Positions 1 through 10,906 of a stretch of 64,000 nt of DNA are shown piece after piece; position 1 is the first letter of the stretch; every line of letters begins with the position of its first letter. The stretch is from Wolfiporia cocos. Taxonomy: Eukaryota; Basidiomycota; Agaricomycetes; Polyporales; Phaeolaceae. Under the pieces are notes generated by a model. The model did no database searches and was not told where the DNA came from. It saw only the letters and a list, made by a program, of their open reading frames with translations. The position numbers and the translations under genes are program-made. The stretch spans positions 1,054,001 to 1,118,000 of the forward strand of contig JACCLO010000005.1 of the NCBI GenBank assembly GCA_029448655.1, in the 5' to 3' direction.

Positions 1-513
1 CTTCCACTGCTCCATCGTGGGAGCATAGATGGGGCAATCGGTGAGGCCAAATGGGCGATCAGTGGCTTTGCGTACGATTACACGTGGGTTGGGGGTTTTC
101 ACGGACAACGGGTCGAGAGTGCGGGATACAGGGATCGGGGGTCCATCACGCAATTGAATTCGAACACCACCGTCCTCGTTGATGGCGTCGTTGAGGTCCC
201 CTTGCTCAAGAGAGGACTGGGCGTGGTTGTGGAGAGCCACAATAGCGTCTGTCTTGGACTTGCGTGGCGCCCTCCTGGAGTCGGGCCCGGAGCTGGGCAC
301 GGGCGCATCAGCGGGGGCGGTGGCAGAAGTAGAATCTGTGCGGTCGATCGGGACTGCGCCCTCGACGGCGATAGACAGGCACGAGGTGAAGGTTGTGGTG
401 GGCTTGCCTGAAATTTCGACGGGCATCTGGGGTGCGCCGGGGCTGCCTGTGGCTGCTCGAGGAGAGCGACCGCGGCGGGCGGGGGTGCCGCGAGGAGTGG
501 GACTCCCATGCAT
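1..513 (-). CDS. JmjN-domain protein, N-terminal part (JmjC histone demethylase family, probably KDM5/JARID1-like)
   Basis: The gene runs leftward out of the window, so only about 171 N-terminal residues are visible, without an obvious intron. The start is the ATG at 513, giving MHGSPTPRGTP. A basic, Ser/Pro/Ala-rich disordered stretch follows, and at the window edge there is a JmjN-like motif, RPFGLTDCPIYAPTMEQWK. In known proteins JmjN packs against a JmjC oxygenase domain that demethylates histone lysines using Fe(II) and 2-oxoglutarate. FGL..CP...PT...(W/F)K resembles the KDM5/JARID1 branch more than the Rph1/KDM4 branch, but the deciding ARID, PHD and JmjC domains lie outside the window. 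The JmjN reading is good; the subfamily is inference. Confidence 0.6.
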   Translation of the reverse strand, partial: MHGSPTPRGTPARRGRSPRAATGSPGAPQMPVEISGKPTTTFTSCLSIAVEGAVPIDRTDSTSATAPADAPVPSSGPDSRRAPRKSKTDAIVALHNHAQSSLEQGDLNDAINEDGGVRIQLRDGPPIPVSRTLDPLSVKTPNPRVIVRKATDRPFGLTDCPIYAPTMEQWK

Positions 514-3018
514 GGTGGTCGTGGTAACGAATCCGAAGAAGGGGCCCAGCGCTGTGAGTTAGAGCCCGAAGTGCGGTGCTTCAATATAGCCACCACCTCG
601 AGCCCTTCGTCGTGGGAAAATGAAATCGTCGCTGAGTTGCCGTGCCAGAGGGTGGCACGCCGATCGTGCCGCCCCCTGCTCGCGGCCTTGTCCCCCACCA
701 CCACCTCTGCACACGCCCACCAGCTCCCCGAGTGCGCGTGCACCGCCCCGCCCGCTGCCAGCACAGCGCACCGGCCATGCGCAGCGACACGCTCTGCCCA
801 CGCCCCGCCCCTTTCCGGCCTCATCATTGTCCGCGATCTGGGCGGATCTCGCTATGCGGGAGCATCACGATGAAACAAACAATGGGCCACACGTGCCCGA
901 ACTTTGTGGGTGCACCCCCAACAAGGTTACTTCTGTCACTAAAACTGGCCAACTCGCCCGCAGAAGCGACGCCCAGTTCCGCCGATACCTCGCACCAAAG
1001 GCTCCGTGCTCGCTCTGCCCGCATGTGCCCGCCGCGACCGTCATCGGCCCCGCGGCGCAGTGTGCTCCGGCTGCGTGCGAACCCGAGTCCGCGTGCGCCT
1101 ATCGGTGTGACAAATATCCATGCCGATGTGTCGACTGATCGAGCGGCGGTGCGCACGCTGGCATGCACCACAGGCAACACCCAGTGCGCTGCGTGCGCTG
1201 CCACGGCGGTCAGGGCGTCTGATCGCGTGCGTACGGTATATCAACCCTGATGTAACCCTGTCGCAAAACTTGATCCTCCTGAGCGGCTTTCATACAGATT
1301 CCGTCTAGAGGCAGGCGACGGACTCCGCGTGCGTCAGCTCATCTCGATCTTTGTCATCTCGGTATCGTGGCCGCAGCGCAGCTGCAAGTGCAATGTGCAT
1401 ACACAGGTATGCCCATTGTCCACCGTATATATGCGCGCGCCATTGTTCTCGTGAGGTATCGATGCCTCCCTGGAGTGTCCTTTGCAGAGACACGTACCTG
1501 GTAGCCTTAAATTTAGACGCCGAGAGCGCGATATCAAATTTCAAAACGAGACCCATGGCGCAATCTGATATTGCTGTAGGCAGGTATCATCATCAGCATC
1601 AGCTACACAGCATCACTCCCCGAAAGTAGATTGTGTGCGCGTTGCGATATCTCGGTGCCGCCGTTCCTGTGCAACGGTGTGACCAACACTCATCGTATCT
1701 GCCTGGTAGGTCTTGATTCATTTCAATGAGAGAACGGATATGTTTCGCGCATACATACAGACGTTGATCCTACCGCAGGCTGCTGCGAGTCTCCCACAAA
1801 TCATTCACAAAGGAAGATGAAGTCTCTGCTGCTCTGCGGGTCATTCTTGCTGTACACTCACTCACGATCGCTTCCTGACGCCTTCTGCGACAACTAGTGT
1901 GCACATTCTATGTTTTGCCTACAGCTCGGTAAGTTGCATACAACCGGAATCGACAGCATATAGCAACCTTTCTGTGCCCACGCCAACGGAACTGGTCAGT
2001 ATACCACCCTGTCATCTCGGAAGGAATCCTGATGGGGGTATCTGCAATCAGAGTCGGCATGGACTCTTCCTCAATTTGTACTCTAATGTATATGACCGCC
2101 AATATTCACTCCGGATAGACACCACTGCGTAGAGCTCTCAGCCTGTGGACAACCGCAGTATAAGCGATGTACACCGGCCTTTGTCAGGCCAAGGTGCATA
2201 TACTGATCTACAATGCCAATATATACATTCGCCGGTGTACTTGGACTGTGCACTGCCCGCTGCCGCCCAGATAATAGTATCCACAAGAGGATTAAACATT
2301 GCATCAAAACCGCCCTATTCCCCATTAAGCGTATGTTATGGATGAATGCAAGCCCGCCAGATCATCAAGAAAATTTACCTATACTCAACCTAATGCAACC
2401 GGTGCTGCCATCAGGCCCCTGCTCGCCTCCAGTACGTGAGTTCCTATATCTAGTGCGCAAGCAGGTCGTAGAACTTGCCGTTCATCTCATCATGCATCGT
2501 TGCTAGTGTACACGCGCGAGGCGATACTATGCCTCGGATAGCTCCACTTCTCATGATCAATCAGATCCATCTTTCAATTGCAAAATTCGCTTCACTTAGC
2601 CTCATGCAGGGGATCTATCGGTCGGATGTTGGCCGAACTATAACCAATATGTATTTGTTGATAACGTAAGTGTCATGTCCTGTGAGCGAACCCTATCAGC
2701 TGTTTGTCATGTCATTTCACATAGGCGGAGATGGGAACAACACCATCTCTGAGGTGTCAGTGAGGCGACTCCAGCACTCTGCCTCCTGGGATTACCATGA
2801 CAATCGGTTGCGTTACATGGTTATATGCAGCTTGCTAGTTTACTCGTTGAGCGCATAGTCAGGAGGCACCGGGAGCTCTTCAGAGATGCAGCCACGTGTC
2901 TCGCAACACCCAAGCATAATTTTACAGCAGGGCTGATACGCTGAAAGACGTGTACAGCGTAAAACCAGATTTTGGGTCAAAAACTTCAGGATGCACATGA
3001 ACCGCCGTAGCCAAAACA
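514..3018. other. Long intergenic region, no gene recognised
   Basis: About 2.5 kb. The first 700 bases are GC-rich and contain the presumed promoter of the JmjN gene. They hold several overlapping open frames on both strands of low-complexity Pro/Arg/Ala composition that look like by-products of base composition. From about 1.3 kb the sequence is more AT-rich with only short frames. I see no conserved domain or clear repeat. Confidence 0.5.
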
Positions 3019-3106
3019 TACCCCCAGCGGGACTCGAACCCGCAACCTCCAGATTACCATGAACGCGCATAGAAGTCTGACGTCATAGCCATTAGACAAT
3101 GGGGGC
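3019..3106 (-). tRNA. tRNA-Arg(UCU): tRNA-Arg(UCU) with intron
   Basis: On the minus strand the sequence folds as a tRNA. The acceptor stem GCCCCCA pairs with TGGGGGT. There is a D arm, an anticodon stem TCAGA/TCTGG and a T arm GCGGG-TTCGAGT-CCCGC. The anticodon loop starts CT-TCT-A, giving anticodon UCU (Arg, AGA codons). About 15 extra bases after position 37 are the usual place for a nuclear tRNA intron. The B box GGTTCGAGTCC is intact. It should be a working Pol III gene. Confidence 0.93.
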
Positions 3107-5482
3107 AGTTAGAAAAGTGTGGATTCATAAGTATAAGAGTACGTATGACATAGTTTACTTATATTGTGATTTGATCTCTCCTGTGCCGATCACTGCCGGC
3201 GGCATCTAGTTCTCGGCATGTCCCAGCATGAAAGGGAAGTAGATCCAGATCCTCGCTCAAATTGCGCGCCACCCAGGCCACAGCGCTTAGGCTTGGGTTC
3301 GACCCCCAGTTGGCTGTCAAGCATTGACCCACCCAACCCTGGCAGCGATAGTCCCCGAGCATACCGGAATGTGAGACATCAAATCGGTGCTGGAGAAGCT
3401 TTTTGATTTGGAAAGCTTCCAAGAACTATCTTCTGTCTGTTTCTCAACCGTCGTCGTTTGGCAATCCATATCATCTGTCACGCCACAGAGATCAAACAGA
3501 GTTCTAAGCACCGTTCTCTCGAAATTACATGATACACCATGGAAGAACTTGATTCCGGTCGGTTAAGTTGAGTTCCGCTCTGATACAGTTTACGCTAATG
3601 TACATTGTTCCAGTAGCCACCAGTTTCCGTTGAATCAAGTCGGAACACCTGCTTTACTCCACATACGCTGCTCACATGTAAAAATACAAACAGAGAAATG
3701 ATCGCGCAAGGAGGGAGAACACAAAGGGATGATGGGCTCCTATCTCCATGACCTGGCGGCTACAGATGCTGCTAGTGTGACATGGCGTGAGTGTGTATTC
3801 CGAAGAACAATAACGCTGACACAGCAAGGTCTTGCTTAGTCGTTATGCTGCCCGAGCCCCAGTTCGAATGCCAGCAGAAAACCTCGTGCTGTAGCATACA
3901 TTGTTATAAACTTTGCTATTATTGCGAAGAGCATCTCCGTCCATACGTAATTAGCATGACAGAACATACCAACCGTTGGTCCGCTGATCCTGCAAACCAT
4001 ATGGGTACAGATGCAACAAAATATTAGGTCCTGCAGAACTATCTCGCCGTGCCTCGAATTTAATTTTAAGAGCACTCTCTATCAGTATATTCCTGGGATA
4101 TGCATTCACAGTCTGAAAGAATGTTCGTCTCAGTCCACGTCAGTTGAGTGCATACTGCTAATTGCTGCGTATGGCAGTTTCTAATGCGACTCGTTGGTTA
4201 CCCGGAACGGATTTGGAGACTCGATGCTATCACTACGCTCCTCATGAACTGACAGTGCTTGATTTGATGTCCCCTAAATTTGATTTGACGGCGTGCGGAA
4301 GGCAGCCAGGAGACATTCAAAGCTTGGCAGTATTCTGTTCATAGGAAGCCTCATTCGCCCACATATATTCACTGCTCGGAGTAATTTTAGTTACGATATG
4401 GCGATCCCTGGAAAATCGCTCATTGGTAGACGTTGGCTCGCCTGTCGGTCATCTTGAGAGCTACTCTCGGAGATTGACTGTCGGATTGTACACGGCAAAG
4501 GGCAGCATTCTCACGCAGGGCACCAGTGTAACATAGGCCCCCAAAGAGCTGTGTGGCTATTAGTGCTATTCTGCATAACAAAATCGGGTTCCGCTTACAC
4601 ATTCCGGAACCCAATATGCACATAGAAAGGCGGTCACCGGAGACCGGGCACGACCTAGCAATGTCTCTTCCCGAATTGCTCCACGATGAGTATTGCGGTC
4701 CGTTCGTATTTGCGACGAGACTTTAGGTACAGGTGGAAGCCGACTCACGTCGCTCCCGGTCGATCGATTGGTGAGACTGCCTGGTCGAGATTGCCGATTG
4801 GGTGCCAGAACACGAGCGAATTGCGGCAGCTCTGAATTGGGCGCATACACAATAAGTGCTATCTCAGTATATAGGAACGACAGTCTTCCTATACTCAGGC
4901 TAATCTATGAGCCTAGGTGCTATTCATCGTATTGTCGGCTATTCCAGCTGCTACTCTTTGTGCACCGTGACGATCCGATGAAAGCGCCATCGCCTTCTTT
5001 TGACACCGAGACGCAAACCTGACCTCATCGGATCGCCAATTGGCTGTGGGAGAATTAGCCCACGGAGTGACGACCGCGCACTGATACGAGCCAGCTACAC
5101 CTGTGGTAGTCGCTTGAACAGTTGCGTTCCAGGATTTGAGTAGAGTTCTCCTTGGGATAACCAAGTGGGTCCATCTGTCACGTCACTACATTTTACATGT
5201 GCTGCACCCACTCTCAGAATCATTCATGACGGATCAGTGAGCTTTCATTTCCATTGTACTTCTCGCGATATACCCCCACGACGCCGGCGGATCTGGTCAC
5301 AGCCGGCAGTGTCACGAATCTCGGGACAAGAACGATACTAGACAGTAATAACAAATATGCGGGACGATGTATGATGCAGTATGCTAAGTAGAGGAATGCG
5401 CGGAGTGAGAATGCAGAACAAAGCACGACAGCGACAGACGGCCGCACTTCTACAAGAACAACATCTTTGAGAAGGAAGCCGT
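3107..5482. other. Intergenic region, no gene recognised
   Basis: Only short, unconserved open frames are seen. A T-arm-like GGGTTCGACCCCC at about 3297 lacks the rest of a tRNA. The last 250 bases are downstream of the 14-3-3 gene and probably include its 3' UTR. Confidence 0.45.
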
Positions 5483-6398
5483 TTACTCGGCCTCGTCCTC
5501 CTTGTTTTCTATTAAGCAGATGGAGAAGTCAGCAACGGACCAGACAACGGCGCCACAGATCACGTACCGGACTCCTGCATGTCCGAAGTCCAGAGGGTGA
5601 GGTTGTCACGGAGAAGCTGCATGATGAGCGTCGAGTCCTTGTAGCTCTCCTCCGAGAGGGTGTCGAGCTCAGCGATAGCATCGTCGAATGCCTGCTTCGC
5701 AAGGTGGCATGCACGGTCAGGGCTGTTGAGGATCTCGTAGTAGAAGACGGAGAAGTTAAGCGCGAGACCGAGGCGGATGGGGTGTGTTGGTGGCAGCTCA
5801 ATAATCGCAACATCTGATGCAGCCTTGTACGCGTCGAGCGACTTGTCTGCACTCTCTTTCCGCTTGGTCCCGGTCGCGAACTCGGCAAGGTAACGGTGGT
5901 AGTCGCCCATCCTAACAAGGACGCATGACCATTAATCAAGCGCCGCGGATGATGTAACCCTAGTGGCACTCACATCTTGTGGTAGAAGACCTTCGACTCG
6001 CCCGAGGCAGCCGAAGGGATGAGGTGCTTCTCAAGGACCTCGAGGATGTCCTCGCAGATCTTCGCAAGCTCACTCTCGATCTTCTCCCGGTAGCCCTTGA
6101 TCATTGAGACCTGGACTTCGTTCCCCTTCGACTCCTCCTTCTGCTCGATGGAGGAGACGATCCGCCACGATGCACGACGCGCACCAATGACGTTCTTGTA
6201 GGCGACAGAGAGCAGGTTGCGCTCCTCAACAGTGAGCTCCTGGTCTGAAGAAGCGACGCGCTTCATGTTCTCAACCATCTCTGTCTCGTCACGTTACATA
6301 GTTGTCACGGGAACGCGTTGCTGGCACTCACCCTCGTAGCGCTCAGCCTGCTCGGCGAGCTTGGCGAGGTAGACGCAGTCCTCACGGGATTCCGACAT
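5483..6398 (-). CDS. BMH1: 14-3-3 protein
   Basis: 14-3-3 proteins are dimeric adaptors that bind phospho-Ser/Thr motifs and steer signalling, cell cycle and metabolism. Four exons join cleanly: 6398-6332, 6280-5974, 5911-5568 and 5508-5483, giving 247 residues, the usual length. The start is [21 protein letters not shown]. Conserved helices follow: the [19 protein letters not shown] signature near residue 45, [16 protein letters not shown] near residue 120, and the ligand-groove stretch [12 protein letters not shown]. The C-terminal tail is short and acidic (ENKEDEAE) and is coded by a 26-nt last exon. All splice sites are GT-AG and short. The gene looks complete and functional. Confidence 0.97.
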
Positions 6399-6459
6399 CT
6401 ATGAGCGTAGGAAGGTCAGCCAGTGCATCTCACACGCGTTTGACGCGTCGTTCACGTAC
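6399..6459 (-). other. Possible 5' UTR intron ending at the 14-3-3 start codon
   Basis: Directly upstream of the ATG the minus strand reads CGCTCATAG/ATG, a good 3' splice site. About 60 bases further up lies the donor CC/GTACGTGA, and a branch-like GCTGACC sits between them. This fits a leader intron spliced exactly at the start codon. It is inferred from sequence only. Confidence 0.4.
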
Positions 6460-7176
6460 GGTGTAGTGGGTGAAGTGGGATGGAGAAGGCTGGAGGAGCG
6501 CGCAACGAAGTGTCAGCTCAACGCGGCGGACGACGAGGATGCGGAAAAAACGAACGTGTAGGGGAGAGTGACGGTTAGTGGATGAAAGGGGTGGTGGTAG
6601 TGGAAACGCAAGAGAGTTGGGGGCAAATAAATGAGAAAAGAAATTGGCGAGAGTTGGGCAAAGGGTTTCGCGTGGCCCTGGGCAAAGGGTTCGTTCGCAC
6701 GTGACCCGCTTCGCACGCTGTGCCGGACCCTGCCGGACCTTCCCAACAATGTACATAGCCGCTCTTGTCACCGTTTGTGGCCTGCTTCCACAACCGGAAC
6801 ATTCGCTATCTTCATCTCCGCTCAGCTCAGCCAGCACCGCCTGGATATTCAGCGGGCTACCTGCGACGATACGCAGTGACACCGCATTGTAAAAAGTTGT
6901 AACCTGCCGCCATCATGCTTCAGGGTGGTAAAGCCGATACTTGACACATCTCGGTATCTTCGCGCGCGTTAACGTTGCAGTGTCCTCATCAGAAATCAGA
7001 CTGTCAGCACGAGCGGGCACGGGTTATCTCGGCTCAGATGCGCAGTCTATAGTATATTTCGCTGATACGACCCGTAAAGGAGGCTTCTCCCCAAGTACTT
7101 TGAAAGCCGAATACAATCAGATAGCGTAGCTTCTCTTCTCGCAGGCTTTATGTAACCACCACAGTGTTTTCTCCGC
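6460..7176. other. Promoter region of the 14-3-3 gene and 3' side of the S28 peptidase
   Basis: Read on the minus strand, the segment upstream of the 14-3-3 gene is rich in C/T runs, as is common in strongly expressed fungal promoters. A 150-residue open frame here is of low complexity with no family resemblance, so I do not call it. The part next to 7176 should hold the peptidase 3' UTR. Confidence 0.4.
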
Positions 7177-9327
7177 TCAGCTCGAAGGCTCCCAACCCTC
7201 CAACCAGGTCTTCATGTACGAGAGCCCCGCGGCCTGAACAGCGGCGACAGTCTCGTCCACCTCAGCATTCTCCGTCAGAAGGTCCGAACAATGGTACCCA
7301 TTGCCTTCCTCGATCGGCTGCCATGATGTGCTCTTGAAGTCGGTGCCATCCGCGGACACAGTCGCTTCGCGCCACGGATCGCCTATGTATGCGGGCAGAA
7401 TCACGTCCAAGCCCGATCCCGCTTGTTAGCTATCACGCGAATCCATAAGACGAAGAGACACTCACGCTGTCCGTTGGCGAAGAAGAGCCTGGAGACGTTC
7501 ACGTACCACCCATCATAGTCCGCATTGATGACGCTAACCTGGGGCGTGGGTGGGGCGCTGAATTGCTCTGGGAAGAAGTACGTGCACTGGCGCTGAGGAG
7601 CCACATCACGTTGGATTACTGGATATCGGAAATGGAGATTCAGGGATACGAACCTCGTCGTAGATTGGCTGCACGAGCCTGGTGACGATGGTGGGCTGAT
7701 CTTCGGGCGCTCCATCCTGGAAGAAGCCCATGTAATTGCAACTGAAACAAAGTTAGGGTATAGGTCACAAGGCTGAAAATAAGCATACACAATCCATTCC
7801 CAGGAACGCGAGGCGTCATTGATAGAGATGTCGGTGTAATACGATTGCGTGGGGTCGTACGTTCCCAAGCAATCCCTAATCGGATTCGCTCAGTGCATAA
7901 CAACATCTGTGATCCATCATAGCCTACTCTGCATCATAGTCACCGCAAACTGTGGTAGGTTATCTATCAGCTTTCACCCTTACATGACAGTTGTGAGACT
8001 TACTGAGCGCGTAGTAGGTGTTCGCCCAATATGTTCCCCATGCATTGAGCGCGTGATCAAGGCCCCAACCCTCCGCTGGCGCGCTGACATCGTCCTTGAC
8101 TTCCAGCGCGTCGCAGAACTGGAAGAACTGCTGATCTGGTCCACTATCGGGCTGGAGTGATTGCCAGTCCCACAAGTTGTTCCTCACTGCCACATTGCCA
8201 TCAATCCCACCTGGCCTGATTATCAGAAAGCGATATATTCTCACAGGCCCCAGCAAAATCGTCAAGATGGGTGAGGTTCATGTTGAAGAGCGTCTTAATG
8301 TAATCAATCTCCTCTGTGGTACCGCTTGTGAAGGTCGTGTCAATGTACGCGATGACCTTCTCAACGTCCGCAGAGCAGTTCGCTGGCATGTACTGCCTGA
8401 TAGGCTCGAAATAGCCCCAATAATCACTGCATCGTAGATGGTAGTCAGTAGATTATCGGCCAATGATGATATACGCATACATGATGCTTTCTACCACGGC
8501 AGACGAGGCATATGCAGCCCGGAACACATCAGGCTGGCTATGACAACATCAGGGACGGCGAAACGACTCCTGTTCCACCGATACTGACTTTACCACCGTG
8601 AAACTGGTCAAGGCGCCGGAGTAGCTGCCCCCGATCAGAATCCACGGCGCCTCGGTGGTGTTGACATGGTCCCCTCCAGGCATCGGCAGGTCTACATTGT
8701 TTGCAAAGTACACCAAGTCATCGATAGCCTGTTGAATTGTGTGCACCTGCAGGCTTGCAACAGACAGGTTGTTGTAGGGGTTTGAGTAGCCATAGAACCG
8801 GTGCTCCAGCACGATCGTGGCACCATTCTGTTGCTGTGCAATCTGCCCGTTGATGGTTGCGTTCGTCAGATAACCGTAGTAGTCTGTCCAAAGAAGGGAT
8901 GTAAGCCCAATCAATACATCGCCTCGTTCATGTTAGTCTCGCCGACCTTCAGCATTGACCTCTCCTGGGGTCATCAGGATGATGGGTCCACCTACGTGTC
9001 ATACGAGATAGATCGCTTGTGTCAGTAGTCGCTGTGCGGAACACCGTGCGACCCACCATCCTCGTAGAACTCCCACGTATGCCAGTAGCGCTGCGAGAAC
9101 GTCCCTAGGCTGGGGTTGTTATGGTCGATCAACTGCTCAAAGTAGTACGTTGTATTGTATGGCGGGATCGTGCTCCCATTGCGGCTCGTCACCGGGCCCT
9201 CCAGGACAGATACCTCGGGAAGCGTAGGGCGAGGGGCCATATTCGCGTGAAGTCTGCCATCAGGCAAGCGCGCCGTCGCGACGAGCCCTAGCGATAGCAG
9301 CAGAGAACCGGCAGCCCAACGCGCCAT
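7177..9327 (-). CDS. Secreted serine peptidase, family S28 (Pro-X carboxypeptidase-like)
   Basis: S28 peptidases cleave after proline from peptide ends; fungal members are secreted or vacuolar. The start at 9327 gives a signal-like N-terminus, MARWAAGSLLLSLGLVATA. Conserved blocks in order are FEQLIDHNNPSLGTFSQRYW (about residue 65), PIILMTPGE, VLEHRFYGYSNP (about 130) and the nucleophile motif GGSYSGAL (Ser near 192). Further on come NNLWDWQSLQP, CLGTYDPTQ, QCTYFFPEQF, the Asp motif NGQRDPWREAT and a late His in NGYHCSDL, so the Ser-Asp-His triad is present. About ten exons are needed. One is a 22-nt microexon at 7949-7928, which is required to keep frame before the CLGTYD block. The gene looks intact. 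Confidence 0.92.
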
Positions 9328-9993
9328 GGTGCGGAAGCAGAACGCGACCTAGAACCCGAGGGAGAAGAATCGAGGGGACTGCGGCCACGGGACTGTTATA
9401 TGCTGCAAGAATGGCACTAGGATAGAACATCACACACGGGCCCACATGCAGCAATATCTTCCGTTTATCGCATTCGTACCCACCGCAATCTCGGGGCCAT
9501 ATGGTTCGCCGTCAAACTGAGCGGCCCGCAAGCGTCGATCGAGGCGTATTTTAAACGGGTGTGTTCCCCATCTTCCCTGGTAGGGTCCATGTGACATTCC
9601 GTGCTCATGCTGAGCTTTGGCTCACTCAGCGGTCAGGGCACATCAGTCAGCGTCACCAGGGTCTGTTCTCAATTCGACCCAACAGAAAGACTCTGGAAGG
9701 CCGTTATGGTGGGCGCAGACAAGAGGTAGCGGTAGGTACGGAGCAGAGACTGAAGAGTCTCAGATCCAGGAACAGGAAGTACTGAGTTGGATCGCAATAT
9801 CCGTGATACGATCACGTGATCGCGTAAGCGCGACGCGTCGGAACGAGTTTTGAATAAGACTGAGACGTAGTCTTTATGGAAACCTTCGGGATCACATTCC
9901 ATGCATACCGAACACTCGAGATAACCTGAACATATATCCACGTTGCTGACATTCTCCACACTGCACATCACACCCCCCTCTTCCGCTCACACT
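9328..9993. other. Divergent intergenic region
   Basis: It lies between the start of the S28 peptidase (minus) and the small plus-strand ORF, so it probably carries both promoters. A TATA-like CATATATCC lies near 9930, about 60 bases before the plus-strand ATG. Nothing else is recognised. Confidence 0.35.
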
Positions 9994-10527
9994 ATGCCCG
10001 GCATCATCCAGCGGCATACCGCAGCAGCGCAATACGCCTCCGAGCTCTCCACCACGCCCCGCCCGCCTCCTCTCGCAGCCTACACTGCAGACGCATCCCT
10101 CGCCCTCCGGCGGGCACGCGCATATCCCGAGCTCACGCAGCCCCGCACATTCGCTTACCTCGCACCGCCCACCGCGTTCGCCGCGCTCATCGCATGTGCC
10201 GCGCGCGCACTCCCCATGGCTCGGGACGGAAACCAGCACGGTCAGTGGCAGGCGGAGGAGGGGCACACAACACTGGTGCGCGTCTTGGGCATGGTTCTCG
10301 GCGCCCTGGTCGCGCTCCGCGTGATCATCTGGTGCGCCGCGAGGGTGGCGGCGCTAGTCGCAGGCGAGGAGCGGGCTATAGAGGGCCATGTTCTGTTGGA
10401 TGTCTGCAGCACGCAGGAAAAACCACAAGATACCCTGCCCTTCACCACTCGACTAGAGGGCAGAGACGTTGCGAGAGTTCATGAACTTGCATCAAGGAAC
10501 GTCTGGGCGGACGTTTTGCTTGGCTAG
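9994..10527 (+). CDS. Hypothetical small membrane protein
   Basis: A single open frame of 177 residues starts at MPGIIQRHTAAAQ. I do not recognise a family. Composition is Ala/Arg-rich with a Pro-rich segment near residue 25. A hydrophobic run at about residues 90-125 (VRVLGMVLGALVALRVIIW) could span a membrane once. The C-terminal 50 residues are charged. A TATA-like element lies about 60 bases upstream. The GC-rich stretch also has long frames on the other strand, so base composition alone could explain part of the length. The frame is plausible but unproven. Confidence 0.45.
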   Translation: MPGIIQRHTAAAQYASELSTTPRPPPLAAYTADASLALRRARAYPELTQPRTFAYLAPPTAFAALIACAARALPMARDGNQHGQWQAEEGHTTLVRVLGMVLGALVALRVIIWCAARVAALVAGEERAIEGHVLLDVCSTQEKPQDTLPFTTRLEGRDVARVHELASRNVWADVLLG

Positions 10528-10906
10528 ACGAACTTGGCTCGCTCGTAGTCCTGTGTATTCAACCATGATGGAAGAGGACGTGTCACCTGCAATACAAAAT
10601 GCAAGAATCATGGGCCATCGCCCTGGCATATCAGCAAGGAACCGAGCGTTTAAGTTGAATGGCGAACACGAGGGCTCAATCCCTCGAGAACCCGTGTGAT
10701 CAAAGAAATGGCATCGACAATCCTAAGATACGATATATGGTTCAGTACAGCTACATATAAACCTCAGTCGAGGCTAAGACCCCGAATGAACTCATGTAAT
10801 ACAATTTATCTCTATCTTCGCTTGAACACGAGGGGCGCCTTCACCGGGCTATACAAAATGACATTATCAGACCGTTAACACCACATTTGCAACAAACCAC
10901 TGTCAC
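10528..10906. other. Intergenic, no gene recognised
   Basis: This lies between the 3' end of the hypothetical membrane-protein ORF and the 3' end of the P450 gene, which converge. It has short frames only and probably carries both 3' UTRs. Confidence 0.35.

Noticed and set aside
99..827. 242-codon minus-strand frame at the left edge
   Set aside because: The JmjN motif lies in a different frame of the same strand; this one is a Pro/Ser/Arg-rich shadow.
3285..3330. T-arm-like GGGTTCGACCCCC
   Set aside because: No acceptor, D or anticodon arm can be paired with it, so it is not a tRNA.
6430..6882. 150-codon minus-strand frame upstream of 14-3-3
   Set aside because: It overlaps the C/T-rich promoter and the inferred leader intron and shows low-complexity composition.
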